The position numbers and the translations under genes were made by a program. A model generated the notes under the pieces. It had not been told where the DNA came from. It worked only from the letters and a program-made list of their open reading frames with translations, and searched no databases. From the NCBI GenBank assembly GCA_002869615.1, contig PKUH01000039.1, positions 1 to 38,053 of the forward strand: 38,053 nucleotides of DNA. The letters are read 5' to 3'. Below, piece after piece: positions 9,759-19,237 of this stretch (position 1 is its first letter; each line of letters opens with the position of its first letter). This DNA comes from Desulfuromonas sp. Its GTDB lineage: Bacteria > Desulfobacterota > Desulfuromonadia > Desulfuromonadales > UBA2294.

Positions 9759-11249
9759 ATGGCAATAGAAAGCGACAAGTTTCTCGAAGCGTTGGGCCAG
9801 ACCCAGATTCTCGAGACAATTCCGAGCGGTCTCTTCCTGGTCGACACAGAACAGGTTATCGTTTACTGGAACCGCGAGGCGGAGCGCATCACCGGCTACT
9901 CGGCCGAAGAGGCGATCGGCCAGCACTGCTCATTCCTTGAAGGGATCGAGTGCGGCTCCGGCTGCGGTCTCTATGATGCCGACGCCGAAGAGAAACCGCT
10001 CATTGGCGCCGAATGCAACATAACCACCAAATCCGGCGAGCCGATAACCATCGCGAAAAATATTGATTTCCTCAGGCGGAACGATGAGATTGTCGGTGGA
10101 ATTGAATCTTTTATCGAGATAACCGGGCAGAAAAAACTCGAAGAGGAACTCCGGCAGCATGGCGAGGAACTGGAAGAGACCGTCCGTGCGCGGACAAAGG
10201 CTCTCGACGAGGAACGGACCCGCCTACGCTCTGTCCTCGATGCCATGAACGATCCGGCCTATATCGTCACCGAGGACTTCCAGATTGACTTTATCAACCA
10301 TGCGATGTTCGAAATGTTCGGCGAGAGCAAGGGGCGACTCTGCTACAACCTGCTGCATGACCGGGATCAACCCTGTGAACATTGCCCATGGCCGGACGTC
10401 AGCAAAGGCCAGAACCTGCAGGAGGAGCGTGAATTCGGCAAGAATGGTCGAACCTACGAAATCATCCACACGCCGGTCCACACGCCGCAGGGGGTGCTGC
10501 AGAAGCTAGCCGTCTGCCGCGACATCACCGAACGCAAGGAATCGACTGAACGCCTGATCGAGTTGAACAAGCACCTTGACTCTTTCGTCTATACCGTTTC
10601 ACACGACCTCCGCTCACCGCTGACTCCGATCATCGGTTTCGCAGAATTTCTCAAGGAAGAATATCGGGACAAACTGGACGATCAGGCGATCGAACTTTTG
10701 CAGGAGATTGAAAACCAGGGCGGCCGGATGCTCAACCTGATGGAAGACCTGCTTGAGCTCTCACGGGTTGGCCACCTGCCGCCGCCGGAAAAACCGGTTA
10801 ACACCGATAAGGTTATCGAACAGGTGATCCTCGACTGCCAACCGGAGATAGCTGAAAAGGGGATCACCGTTTCAACATCGCCCCTGCCCGATCTTTTGAT
10901 CGCCGAAACCATGCTTTACGAGCTGTTCAGCAACCTCTTGCGCAATGCCATCCGTTACGGCTGCAGCAGTGGCGGCGAGATCGAAATCGGCAGTGAGCAG
11001 TCGGCAAAACAGAACACTCTCTTCATCCGCGATCACGGCCCGGGAATCCCCGACAAGGAGAAAGAAAAGGTCTGTAATGTCTTTTTCCGGGGCGCCACCG
11101 CAACCGGGACCAAAGGGACCGGAATCGGACTCGCAACCGTGCACAAAATAGTACGTTTACATAACGGCACAATCCGCATCGAGGATACGCCCGGTGGCGG
11201 CTGTACCATCCGTATCATTTTGCCGACCGACGGACCGACTCCTGAATGA
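9759..11249 (+). CDS. PAS-PAS sensor histidine kinase (no membrane segment)
   Basis: Predicted cytoplasmic sensor kinase of 496 residues. Two PAS domains (about 10-130 and 160-265) are joined by a coiled coil, followed by HisKA with His282 in VSHDLRSP and a HATPase_c domain (N box NLLRNAIRYG, G1 DHGPGIP, G2 GTGIGLA). Both PAS domains have clustered cysteines (HCSFLEGIECGSGC; CYNLLHDRDQPCEHCP), a pattern that could hold a metal or sense redox state. ATG 9759 is chosen because TGAGGAG lies 6 nt upstream. No response regulator lies nearby, so the partner is unknown. It overlaps the glycosylase gene by 4 nt. Confidence 0.88.
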   Translation: MAIESDKFLEALGQTQILETIPSGLFLVDTEQVIVYWNREAERITGYSAEEAIGQHCSFLEGIECGSGCGLYDADAEEKPLIGAECNITTKSGEPITIAKNIDFLRRNDEIVGGIESFIEITGQKKLEEELRQHGEELEETVRARTKALDEERTRLRSVLDAMNDPAYIVTEDFQIDFINHAMFEMFGESKGRLCYNLLHDRDQPCEHCPWPDVSKGQNLQEEREFGKNGRTYEIIHTPVHTPQGVLQKLAVCRDITERKESTERLIELNKHLDSFVYTVSHDLRSPLTPIIGFAEFLKEEYRDKLDDQAIELLQEIENQGGRMLNLMEDLLELSRVGHLPPPEKPVNTDKVIEQVILDCQPEIAEKGITVSTSPLPDLLIAETMLYELFSNLLRNAIRYGCSSGGEIEIGSEQSAKQNTLFIRDHGPGIPDKEKEKVCNVFFRGATATGTKGTGIGLATVHKIVRLHNGTIRIEDTPGGGCTIRIILPTDGPTPE

Positions 11250-11911
11250 CCGAAAAGTTGCTCGACATCTACAACCGCCTGCTGAGCACCTTCGGCGAAC
11301 AGCACTGGTGGCCGGCAGATACCGTTTTCGAAGTCATTATCGGTACGATCCTGACCCAGAATACCAACTGGAAGAACGTCGAAAAAGCAATTGCCAATCT
11401 CCGCTCGGCCGCTGCCCTCAACATCCGGGCTATCGACCGGATGTCGCCGGAAAAGCTTGAACAACTGATCAGGCCCTCCGGATACTTTCGTCAGAAAACG
11501 GTACGTCTGCAAAGCTTTACCGGATGGATTCTCGAAACCTGGGGCGGCCTTGACCAGCTACTCACCGCGCCGGCCGATGAATTAAGACAAAAGCTCCTGC
11601 AGCAACCCGGCATCGGACCGGAGACCGCCGATTCAATTATTCTTTATGCAGCCGGGCAGCCGACGTTTGTTGTCGACGCCTACACCCACCGCATTTTGGT
11701 CAGGCTCGGCCTCGAGCAACCCGGAACAGCGTATGAAGAGACCCGGCGAATGTTCATGGACAACCTGCCGCCGACGCCGTCCCTGTTCAATCAATACCAC
11801 GCGCTGCTGGTCCGCCTGGCCAAAGAACACTGCCGGAAACGGGAACCGCTCTGCACCGACTGCCCGCTACTTGTTCTCTGTCCGACCGGAGAATTGAATG
11901 TCGGGCATTGA
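11246..11911 (+). CDS. HhH-GPD base-excision DNA glycosylase, endonuclease-III-like (MagIII-like site)
   Basis: DNA repair glycosylase of 221 residues with helix-hairpin-helix PGIGPETAD (121-129), conserved Asp144 in VVDAYTHR, and a C-terminal 4Fe-4S cluster motif C-x6-C-x2-C-x5-C. At the position of the catalytic lysine of E. coli Nth (GRKTA) it has Glu126 (GPETA). This predicts a monofunctional glycosylase without lyase activity, as in the MagIII-type 3-methyladenine glycosylases, rather than a true Nth. It starts within the ATGA overlap with the histidine kinase gene. Confidence 0.88.
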   Translation: MTEKLLDIYNRLLSTFGEQHWWPADTVFEVIIGTILTQNTNWKNVEKAIANLRSAAALNIRAIDRMSPEKLEQLIRPSGYFRQKTVRLQSFTGWILETWGGLDQLLTAPADELRQKLLQQPGIGPETADSIILYAAGQPTFVVDAYTHRILVRLGLEQPGTAYEETRRMFMDNLPPTPSLFNQYHALLVRLAKEHCRKREPLCTDCPLLVLCPTGELNVGH

Positions 11912-11964
11912 CCGATGGCCTGGTTTCGATTACCTTTTAGAAAGCCATTGACAGGAGAGACCCA

Positions 11965-13302
11965 ATGCCGCAGACAAAACTAGCCCGCCTGATGCGCCCC
12001 TTCGAAGACTTTTTCAAAAACCAGGCTTCAGGTGGTATCATTCTGCTTGGCACAACTGTCCTTGCTCTGATCCTGGCCAACTCACCGCTCAGTCATTTCT
12101 ACCATCATTTCTGGGAGATGAAATTAACCGTCGGCAGCGAGGCGTTCGGCCTGACCCAGTCGTTGCACCACTGGATCAATGACGGTCTGATGGCGGTTTT
12201 CTTTTTTGTTGTCGGGCTTGAAATCAAGCGGGAGTTCCTCGCCGGCGAGCTGGCATCGAAGCGCAAGGCCACCCTGCCTATCGCTGCCGCTCTCGGCGGC
12301 ATGATCATTCCGGCGCTGATTTTTGCTTTTATCAACCGCTCGAACGGAAACCTTCATGGCTGGGGCATTCCGATGGCGACCGACATCGCTTTCGCTCTCG
12401 GCATCATCGCCCTGCTTGGTGATCGCATTCCCCGCTCGCTGGCGATCTTCCTGACCGCTCTGGCGATCGTCGATGACCTCGGTGCCGTCCTGGTTATCGC
12501 CATTTTCTATACCGGTGACCTCTCGTGGCCGGCTCTCGGACTGGTCAGTCTCTGTCTGACCGTCCTGATGATCGGCAACCGGATCGGTCTACAACATCCG
12601 AATTTCTACGCCCTGGTCGGCCTGGTCCTCTGGATCGCCCTGCTCAAATCGGGTATTCACGCTTCGGTTGCCGGCGTCCTTATCGGCGCGACCATACCGG
12701 TGCGACCGAAGCATCCGCATGATGAGTTAGTCGAAAAATCCGAGAAACTGTTACAGAGATACCATGCCTCTGAAACGATCCCGGGACCGTTTCACAATGA
12801 ACAGCGCCTCGGAACCCTGCTTGCTCTTGAACATATCACCCACGACGCGATGAGCCCGCTGCAGCGGATGGAACACGAAATGAACCCCTGGGTCATCTAT
12901 GGCGTCATGCCTATATTCGCGTTGGCGAATGCCGGAATATCGCTAAGCGCCGCCGAGCTGTCAGCCGCTCTGAGCCATCCGATCACCATCGGTGTCGGAG
13001 CCGGCCTTCTGCTCGGAAAACCCCTCGGAATCTTCCTTTTTTCCTGGCTCGCCGTTAAAATGAGGCTCTGTGACCTTCCGACCGGAAGCCGATGGAGCGA
13101 TGTTGTTGGCGTCGGCATTCTTGCCGGCATCGGCTTCACCATGTCGATGTTCATTACCAACCTCGCCTACCTTGATCTGGCGCGAGTGGCAAACGCAAAG
13201 GTCGGTATTTTTGCAGCATCTTTGTGTGCCGGCATTATCGGCTATATCCTGCTTTCGCGGCGCAAGAAGGAACCGAGCCTGATTGTCAAGACGATGGGAT
13301 AG
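11965..13302 (+). CDS. nhaA: Na+/H+ antiporter NhaA
   Basis: Inner-membrane antiporter exporting Na+ in exchange for protons. The 445-residue protein has about a dozen hydrophobic segments, the FFFVVGLEIKRE block, the MATDIAFALGI segment, and the ion-binding Asp pair in ALAIVDDLGAVLVIA, together with GIGFTMSMFI near the end. AGGAGAG precedes ATG 11965. It is a single gene between the DNA glycosylase and a repeat-rich gap. It suits a saline habitat but is also common elsewhere. Confidence 0.96.
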   Translation: MPQTKLARLMRPFEDFFKNQASGGIILLGTTVLALILANSPLSHFYHHFWEMKLTVGSEAFGLTQSLHHWINDGLMAVFFFVVGLEIKREFLAGELASKRKATLPIAAALGGMIIPALIFAFINRSNGNLHGWGIPMATDIAFALGIIALLGDRIPRSLAIFLTALAIVDDLGAVLVIAIFYTGDLSWPALGLVSLCLTVLMIGNRIGLQHPNFYALVGLVLWIALLKSGIHASVAGVLIGATIPVRPKHPHDELVEKSEKLLQRYHASETIPGPFHNEQRLGTLLALEHITHDAMSPLQRMEHEMNPWVIYGVMPIFALANAGISLSAAELSAALSHPITIGVGAGLLLGKPLGIFLFSWLAVKMRLCDLPTGSRWSDVVGVGILAGIGFTMSMFITNLAYLDLARVANAKVGIFAASLCAGIIGYILLSRRKKEPSLIVKTMG

Positions 13303-13402
13303 AAAAGAAATTGACTGCCCGTTCGGCTATCGTTCGCTCGTGACACGGAGAGAACAAAACCTTCCGTATTCAAAAACACAAAGACAGAAGTTCATTATAG
13401 AA

Positions 13403-13482
13403 TGTCATCCCCGCGAAAGCGGGGATCCATTTTTGTATGCATGTAATTTCAAATGGATTCCCGATCGGAGCCGGGAATGACA
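13403..13482. repeat. Palindromic intergenic repeat, copy 1
   Basis: 80-nt unit beginning tgtcatccccgcgaaagcgg and ending ccgggaatgaca; its ends are imperfect inverted repeats (tgtcatcccc / gggaatgaca), and an inner hairpin ccccgcgaaagcgggg is perfect. This motif type is common between genes in many bacteria. Confidence 0.8.
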
Positions 13483-13586
13483 ATCAATTTTACCGCTCGT
13501 TCTCTTTCGCTCAATCGACAACTGAGGGCTTGCGCTGAGGACAAATCGTTCCCGTGCAAAGCCATAAAAACATGAATAATGAACAA

Positions 13587-13666
13587 TGTCGTCCCCGCGA
13601 AAGCGGGGATCCATTTTTGTGAGATTTTTTTTCAGCATGGATTCCCGATCGAGGTCGGCAATGACA
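13587..13666. repeat. Palindromic intergenic repeat, copy 2
   Basis: Second 80-nt copy in the same orientation, 104 nt after copy 1, beginning tgtcgtccccgcgaaagcgg and ending cggcaatgaca. The middle (after ccatttttgt) differs from copy 1 while the ends are kept, as expected for a hairpin-forming element. Confidence 0.8.
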
Positions 13667-13804
13667 GAATTTTCACCTGGCACTTAACACCTGAATCCTG
13701 ACACTTTTCCCCGCCCCATCCCTGCCTTTCCGCTTGTACTTATGCGGCTATTTTGCTAGTTTACGAAGTTCTATTTTCGCGAAGAAAACTCGTTGGAGGA
13801 CGTG

Positions 13805-16585
13805 ATGGAATACAAGGACACGCTTAATCTGCCGCAAACCGAATTCCCGATGCGGGGCAACCTGCCGAACCGGGAGCCGGAATTTATCGAAAAGTGGCAG
13901 GAACTCGACCTGCAAGGGAAGATTGAGGAGGCCGGAGCCGGCCGCCCGAATTTCACCCTGCATGATGGCCCGCCGTATGCCAACGGTCACATCCACATCG
14001 GTCACGCCCTCAACAAGATCCTCAAGGATATCGTCATCAAGTCGAAGCGGATGCAGGGCTTCTACACCCCCTACGTTCCGGGTTGGGACTGTCACGGCCT
14101 GCCGATCGAGCTCAAGGTCGACCAGGAGCTCGGCAAGAAGAAACGCGAAATGAGCAAAGCCGAAATCCGCAAGGAGTGCCGCGCCTACGCCCAGAAGTGG
14201 ATCACGATCCAGAGCGAGGAGTTTCAACGCCTCGGCATCTTCGGTGACTGGGAGAACCCGTACCTGACGATGACCACCGATTACGAGGCGGCGACGGCCC
14301 GCGAGCTCGCCCGCTTTGCCGAACGCGGTTGCATGTACAAGGGCAAGAAACCGGTCCACTGGTGTCCGAGCTGCGTCACCGCCCTGGCCGAGGCCGAGGT
14401 TGAGTACGACGATCACACCTCGCCGTCGATCTACGTCAAGTTCCCGTTCACCGACGAACTGCCGACCGAACTTGCCGAGCTAAAGGGAAAGAAGCTCTCC
14501 TTCGTCATCTGGACGACGACGCCATGGACGATCCCGGCCAATCTCGCCGTCTGCCTGCATCCGGAGCTGCCGTATGTCGCGGTTGAAGTCGGCACCGATG
14601 TGCTGGTCATGGCCGAAGGGCTCTACGAGCAGGTGATGAAGAACCTCGAGATTGAGGACTACAAAGTTCTGGCAACCTTCCAGGCGCCGCTTTTCGAGAA
14701 GAAGACCTGCCGGCACCCGATCTACGACCGCGATTCTCTGCTGGTCCTCGGTGACTACGTCACCCTCGAGGCCGGCACCGGCTGTGTTCACACCGCTCCC
14801 GGCCACGGCCAGGATGACTACGTGACCGGCCTGAAGTACGGCCTTGAGATCTACAACCCGGTCGACGACTACGGGCGCTACCGCGAGGACCTTGAGTTCT
14901 TCGGCAAGATGAATGTCAAGAGTGACGCCAACCCGGCAGTCACCGCAAAACTGACTGAAGTCGGCGCCCTGCTCAGTGAAAGCAAGATGTCGCACAGCTA
15001 CCCGCACTGCTGGCGCTGCAAGAAACCGATCATCTTCCGCGCCACCGAGCAGTGGTTCATCTCGATGGAAGCGAACGAACTGCGCCAGAAATCGCTCAAG
15101 CATATCAACGACGTGCAGTGGATTCCGCACTGGGGTCGCGAGCGGATCTACAACATGATCGAGAACCGCCCCGACTGGTGCATCAGCCGCCAGCGGACCT
15201 GGGGGGTACCGATCACGGTGCTTTACTGCAAGAAGTGCGGCGAGGCGATTGCCGACGGCAAGGTGATGCATCACATCGCCGACCGGTTCGAACAGGGCGG
15301 CAGTGATATCTGGTTCGAGCAGGAGGCGAAAGAGCTGGTTCCGGCAGGGACCGCCTGCGGTGCCTGCGGTCATGACGACTTCGACAAGGAGATGGACATC
15401 CTCGATGTCTGGTTCGACTCCGGCGTCTCACACGCCGCCGTACTCGAGCAGCGCGATAACCTCAAGACCCCGGCCGATATGTACCTCGAGGGGAGCGACC
15501 AGCATCGTGGCTGGTTTCACTCGAGCCTGCTCGCTTCGGTCGGCACCCGCGACGTCGCTCCGTACAAGGCGGTTCTGACCCACGGCTTCGTGCTCGATGA
15601 AAAAGGGCGGCCGATGTCAAAATCGGTCGGCAATGTCGTCGCCCCGGAGAAGGTCATCAACAAGTTCGGCGCCGAGATCCTGCGCCTCTGGGTCGCCACC
15701 CAGGACTACCGCAACGACACCCGGGTCGGCGACCACATCCTGCAACAGGTCTCCGAGGCCTATCGCCGCATCCGCAATACCGCCCGTTACATCCTCGGCA
15801 ACCTCAGCGACTTCGATCCGGCGACCGATATGGTTGCGGCCGGCGACATGCAGGAGATCGACCGCTGGGCCGTCTCGCGGCTCGAGGATCTGGTCAGCCG
15901 GGTCGAGAAATCGTACGACGATTACGAGTTCCACGTGCTCTACCACGCCGTGCACAACTTCTGCTCGGTCGACATGAGCTCCTTTTATCTCGATATCCTC
16001 AAGGATCGGCTCTACACCACCAAACAAGCGAGCCCGGAACGGCGCAGCGCCCAGACCGCGATGTACATGATCATCGACGCCCTGACCCGCCTGGTCGCTC
16101 CGGTACTCTCCTTCACCGCCGACGAGATCTGGTGGCAGCTGCCGGGAGAGCGTGAAGAATCGGTGCATCTCGCCGGCTTCCCGCGCTTCGAAAAAAAGCT
16201 GCGTGATCCGGAACTCGAAGAGCGCTACAAGCAGCTGATCGCGATCCGCAGCGATGTCACCAAGGCCCTCGAGCTGGCCCGCAACGAAAAGACCGTCGGC
16301 CACTCCCTCGACGCCCGGGTCACCATCGCCGCCAGCGGCGACGCCAAAGCCCTGCTCGAGCAGTACCGGGATGAGCTTGCCACCCTGTTCATCGTCTCCC
16401 AGGCCGAATTGACCGACAGCCTCGGTGCCGAGGCCCAGAGCGGTGACGAGGTTGAAGGGCTCAAGGTTGCGGTCGCCAAGGCCGACGGCGAGAAGTGTGA
16501 GCGCTGCTGGAACTACAGGACGACCGTCGGTACCAACAGCGACCACCCGTCGATCTGTTCCAGCTGCAGCGATGCCCTGAGCTAA
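13805..16585 (+). CDS. ileS: Isoleucyl-tRNA synthetase
   Basis: Charges tRNA-Ile. The 926-residue class I synthetase has HIGH at 64-67 ([10 protein letters not shown]), the editing domain ([29 protein letters not shown]), the signature loop as PMSKS at 603-607 (KMSKS variant) and a C-terminal zinc site (CERCWNY and CSSC). ATG 13805 gives the usual [12 protein letters not shown] start; GGAGGA lies only 4 nt before it. An in-frame TTG at 13793 overlaps that Shine-Dalgarno and is rejected. lspA follows after 14 nt, the classic ileS-lspA pair. Confidence 0.97.
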   Translation: MEYKDTLNLPQTEFPMRGNLPNREPEFIEKWQELDLQGKIEEAGAGRPNFTLHDGPPYANGHIHIGHALNKILKDIVIKSKRMQGFYTPYVPGWDCHGLPIELKVDQELGKKKREMSKAEIRKECRAYAQKWITIQSEEFQRLGIFGDWENPYLTMTTDYEAATARELARFAERGCMYKGKKPVHWCPSCVTALAEAEVEYDDHTSPSIYVKFPFTDELPTELAELKGKKLSFVIWTTTPWTIPANLAVCLHPELPYVAVEVGTDVLVMAEGLYEQVMKNLEIEDYKVLATFQAPLFEKKTCRHPIYDRDSLLVLGDYVTLEAGTGCVHTAPGHGQDDYVTGLKYGLEIYNPVDDYGRYREDLEFFGKMNVKSDANPAVTAKLTEVGALLSESKMSHSYPHCWRCKKPIIFRATEQWFISMEANELRQKSLKHINDVQWIPHWGRERIYNMIENRPDWCISRQRTWGVPITVLYCKKCGEAIADGKVMHHIADRFEQGGSDIWFEQEAKELVPAGTACGACGHDDFDKEMDILDVWFDSGVSHAAVLEQRDNLKTPADMYLEGSDQHRGWFHSSLLASVGTRDVAPYKAVLTHGFVLDEKGRPMSKSVGNVVAPEKVINKFGAEILRLWVATQDYRNDTRVGDHILQQVSEAYRRIRNTARYILGNLSDFDPATDMVAAGDMQEIDRWAVSRLEDLVSRVEKSYDDYEFHVLYHAVHNFCSVDMSSFYLDILKDRLYTTKQASPERRSAQTAMYMIIDALTRLVAPVLSFTADEIWWQLPGEREESVHLAGFPRFEKKLRDPELEERYKQLIAIRSDVTKALELARNEKTVGHSLDARVTIAASGDAKALLEQYRDELATLFIVSQAELTDSLGAEAQSGDEVEGLKVAVAKADGEKCERCWNYRTTVGTNSDHPSICSSCSDALS

Positions 16586-16599
16586 GAGGTCTTTTCAGC

Positions 16600-17106
16600 A
16601 TGGCGGTAAAATACCGGATACTCCTGGCGGTCACTATTGTCTCGCTGGTCCTCGATCAGTGGACCAAGTGGCTGGTCGACCAGAAAATGGCGCTGCACGA
16701 ATCGATCCCGCTGATCGATAACTTTCTCGCCCTGACCTACGTACGCAACAAGGGCGCCGCCTTCGGTATCTTCGCCGACAGCTCGTTCCGGATCCCTTTT
16801 TTCATTACCGTATCAATCGCCGCCGTCATCGGCATCATCTGGTTCTACCGCAAGGTCGCAGAAGAGCAACGGCTGCTGCAGTGGGCCCTGGCCCTGGTCT
16901 TTTGCGGCGCCGTCGGCAACCTGATCGACCGGATCCGTTTCGGCGAAGTGATCGATTTTATCGACGTCCACTGGTATCAGCACCATTGGCCGGCCTTCAA
17001 CGTCGCCGATTCCTGTATCAGTGTCGGCGTCGCCCTGATGCTGGTCGATCTTCTGCGTGATGAGTGGCAGAAGAAAAAAGGGAAAGAGGCGGGTTCCGAA
17101 GCATAA
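16600..17106 (+). CDS. lspA: Lipoprotein signal peptidase (signal peptidase II)
   Basis: Inner-membrane aspartyl protease that removes signal peptides from prolipoproteins. The 168 residues have four membrane segments and the family motifs YVRNKGAAFGIF, GNLIDRIRFGEVIDFIDVHW (first catalytic Asp) and FNVADSCISVG (second catalytic Asp). Two lipoproteins elsewhere in the window (26549 and 36887) are plausible substrates. It is followed by the tRNA-Pro gene. Confidence 0.96.
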   Translation: MAVKYRILLAVTIVSLVLDQWTKWLVDQKMALHESIPLIDNFLALTYVRNKGAAFGIFADSSFRIPFFITVSIAAVIGIIWFYRKVAEEQRLLQWALALVFCGAVGNLIDRIRFGEVIDFIDVHWYQHHWPAFNVADSCISVGVALMLVDLLRDEWQKKKGKEAGSEA

Positions 17107-17172
17107 TTATTTCTTGCGAAAACAACCGGTATATGTTAGAAAATCGGGTCCGAAAAGAGAGAAGAACCAAGT

Positions 17173-17249
<77 letters not shown>

Positions 17250-17410
17250 GTTATAAAAAGAGCGATCCTAAACAGGGTCGCTCTTTTGTTTTGGCCTCCG
17301 GGGCATGTCCGGGGAGTATGTCGTTCGGATGGTGTCTTTGGAGATGTTGGAAAGGCTGCCTATCCATGTTCCGGTCCGAAGTTTTTCTCCGGTGCTATTC
17401 CGTGGCAGAG
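17250..17410 (+). repeat. Left-end repeat of the tRNA-Pro blocks, copy 1
   Basis: The 160 nt after the tRNA (terminator, then a GC-rich stretch with tgtctttgg.gatgttgga, then a 40-nt core at 17360-17399) matches 24402-24550 after another tRNA fragment, and the core recurs at 19603-19642. The recurrence after tRNA fragments suggests a shared left end of mobile elements. Confidence 0.75.
17256..17290 (+). terminator. Terminator after tRNA-Pro
   Basis: Stem aaaagagcgatcct (17256-17269) with agggtcgctctttt (17274-17287), one G-T wobble, followed by gtttt. The same hairpin family follows each tRNA-Pro fragment downstream. Confidence 0.88.
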
Positions 17411-17421
17411 TGAATAATTGT

Positions 17422-18165
17422 TTAATGGACGTTCCTGTGAAAAGGCAGTGTATTTATCAAGACTGTATCTATAGCAGTACCCTTGAGTTTAGCGTATGAA
17501 GCTAAACTTTCTGAGTAAATACAAAGCTCCCTATAAGACAGATCTTCAATTCCTGCCAAGTAGCGTATTGTTTCTTCTGACACAAACAGTCCTATCTCAT
17601 CATATTTAAACTTCAAAACAGCGAACTTTGTTTCAAGGTCAGGCTCAAATCCAAACATTTCTCCCTTGCACAGGAAAGCTATGATTTCAGCATTGACCTT
17701 CCCAAGTCTTCTCGGATGGTCTCTTGACGAAACTACAATTGATGCCTTTTCAGCATAAAGATTTGACAATACCATCAGAGCTACCTCTTGAGCACATTCA
17801 TCTGATTCCAATTGGTCAATATCATCAAATAAAAGAACGTCTAGATGTGAAAAACTTTCAATGAAGTCATCTACCCGGTCAATACATTTAAAGCTTTTCA
17901 GCTCCGCAATAAACATCGTTGCAGTGTAATAGCAAAAAGTTTTGTCAGTCGAGCTTAGCAGATCGTTGCCAATTGCAGCTAACAGATGTGTTTTGCCTAG
18001 TCCTGGCCCACTGTAGAAAGACAGTAGATTAGAATCTTTGTGAAGACTAGCAACCCTTTTGGCAGCATCAAACAATTGCTGATTATTAGAACCTGTAACA
18101 AACTAATCAAAGGTGAATTTCGAAAAATTCAATTCATCTTGTATATCATTGAAGTGATTTTGCAT
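17422..18165 (-). pseudogene. DnaA/Hda-like AAA+ ATPase interrupted by an amber codon
   Basis: Reading on the minus strand from ATG 18165 (AAGGA 7 nt upstream) gives 20 codons ending ..KFTFD, then TAG at 18105-18103, then FVTGSNN and a full AAA+ domain. Around the stop the frame reads TFD-stop-FVTGSNNQ, matching the DnaA domain III start (..TFDxFVvGxsN..), so both sides are one gene. Walker A GPGLGKTH is at residues 53-60, Walker B LLFDDID at 111-117 and a sensor I VVSSRDHPRR follows. There is no DnaA DNA-binding domain, so the build is Hda-like (247 codons). A CAG-to-TAG change would explain it. The part after TAG could still be made from TTG 18075. It is the last gene of an AT-rich minus-strand cluster. 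Confidence 0.75.
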
Positions 18166-18210
18166 CTCATATTCCTTGAACTTCGCAACAAAATCCAACA
18201 GCAGACAGAA

Positions 18211-18951
18211 CTACCACTGGAGTTTGCGTTTCACATTCCCATCCAACTCTTTTCGAACTTTGCAGAAAAAGTCCTCAATGGCGACATTTGTAATTCCGCG
18301 CCCAAACATTTTTGCATAGCAGAACTCTAGTTTCCCATTGATATAATATTTTTCAAACTGTGTAGATTTAAGGTCACGATGTTCAAACGGCACAACTCTT
18401 ATTGATTCTCCATAGACAAACTTCTTCAAAAATGAAACCCACTCATTTTTGGCTCCCAAAATGATATGAAAATTTTCTCCAGTAAAGGCTTTTTTCATTT
18501 TGGGGTGTTTAGATATCGATGCAGGCCTAAGACTGTTGCACAATTCCATATACTCCCAATGTTTCAGACCTAAACCATTTTCAATCTTATTGTCCCAAGT
18601 ATTTTGAGTCTGCCTCCCTATCGGATAGAATTTTATATTGCATTCATTCTCTAAATAAATTCTATTGCCCCTGTAGTCTGCCCATTTTTTCAATGAACCA
18701 TCAATCAAAGTTGCCATGATTTTAGAAATCCAGATGCCAGGTTGACCGAGTTCTTCATTTTGCCCGATCTTCCTTTCCCAAATTTCTTCTTCTTTATTTT
18801 TGTAGAATTCAACCAACTCAGAATAGGTCTTAATTTCGCCCTTATCTCTTTTCCATAGCTCACCTCCGTCTTCAATAGTAAGAAAACAGATAGGCGCTGT
18901 TTCAGGGCCATCCCTCCGGACATAGTTCATGAAATACTCAATATCATTCAT
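18211..18951 (-). CDS. Hypothetical protein (246 aa) of an AT-rich cluster
   Basis: Not recognised. The 246-residue product starts MNDIEYFMNYVRRDGPET and is soluble and charged. Segments CFLTIEDGGELW, IKFYPIGRQ and FHIILGAKNEWVSFLKKF weakly recall the layout of uracil-DNA-glycosylase-fold proteins, but the catalytic motifs are not evident, so no function is given. It ends in TAG 45 nt before the start of the DnaA-like gene, in the same frame. Its base composition is far more AT-rich than the core genes before the tRNA. Confidence 0.65.
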   Translation of the reverse strand: MNDIEYFMNYVRRDGPETAPICFLTIEDGGELWKRDKGEIKTYSELVEFYKNKEEEIWERKIGQNEELGQPGIWISKIMATLIDGSLKKWADYRGNRIYLENECNIKFYPIGRQTQNTWDNKIENGLGLKHWEYMELCNSLRPASISKHPKMKKAFTGENFHIILGAKNEWVSFLKKFVYGESIRVVPFEHRDLKSTQFEKYYINGKLEFCYAKMFGRGITNVAIEDFFCKVRKELDGNVKRKLQW

Positions 18952-18966
18952 GCTAAATCTACTCCT

Positions 18967-19206
18967 TCACCAATCAAGCGCTCCCCTAACTACAAAAGGG
19001 TTTTCATCTGAATCAGGCATAGATATGGCTCTAGCCTGTATTTCAATACCGCCCAAACAACTATAAACAATTGACACCTGGATATCCCCCACATCGGAGC
19101 CTTCATTTGAGGCTGTCTCCTTCATCGAGGCTACCCAACTATCCAGTCTTTTTCTTTCATCATCTTTCAATTGAAGAACTTCATAAAAATCATCGTAACG
19201 CTGCAT
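18967..19206 (-). CDS. Hypothetical small protein (79 aa)
   Basis: Not recognised. Starts MQRYDDFYEVLQLKDDERKR; an acidic N-terminal helix is followed by a beta-rich part (VSIVYSCLGGIEIQARAIS). Two adjacent ATG codons (19209, 19206) follow AAAGGGGG; the second has the better 6-nt spacing. It ends 15 nt before the 246-residue gene and appears cotranscribed with it. Confidence 0.6.
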   Translation of the reverse strand: MQRYDDFYEVLQLKDDERKRLDSWVASMKETASNEGSDVGDIQVSIVYSCLGGIEIQARAISMPDSDENPFVVRGALDW

Positions 19207-19237
19207 CATCAACCCCCTTTAGATAGGAACAATCTAC

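Larger units (their letters stand above)
13303..13804. other. Non-coding gap between nhaA and ileS holding two intergenic repeats
   Basis: About 500 nt without a credible gene. It holds two 80-nt palindromic repeats (listed separately). I see no T-box features (no specifier stem or T-box sequence) upstream of ileS, and no clear terminator for nhaA beyond the hairpins of the repeats themselves. Confidence 0.6.

Noticed and set aside
13403-13666. CRISPR array
   Set aside because: Only two units of 80 nt, internally palindromic, with no regular short spacers and no cas genes in the window.
13700-13804. T-box riboswitch before ileS
   Set aside because: No T-box sequence, specifier loop or antiterminator could be seen, and the gap is filled by repeats.
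15617-16546. 309-codon minus-strand frame under ileS, and 14480-15373 likewise
   Set aside because: Antisense shadows; ileS has all its motifs on the plus strand.
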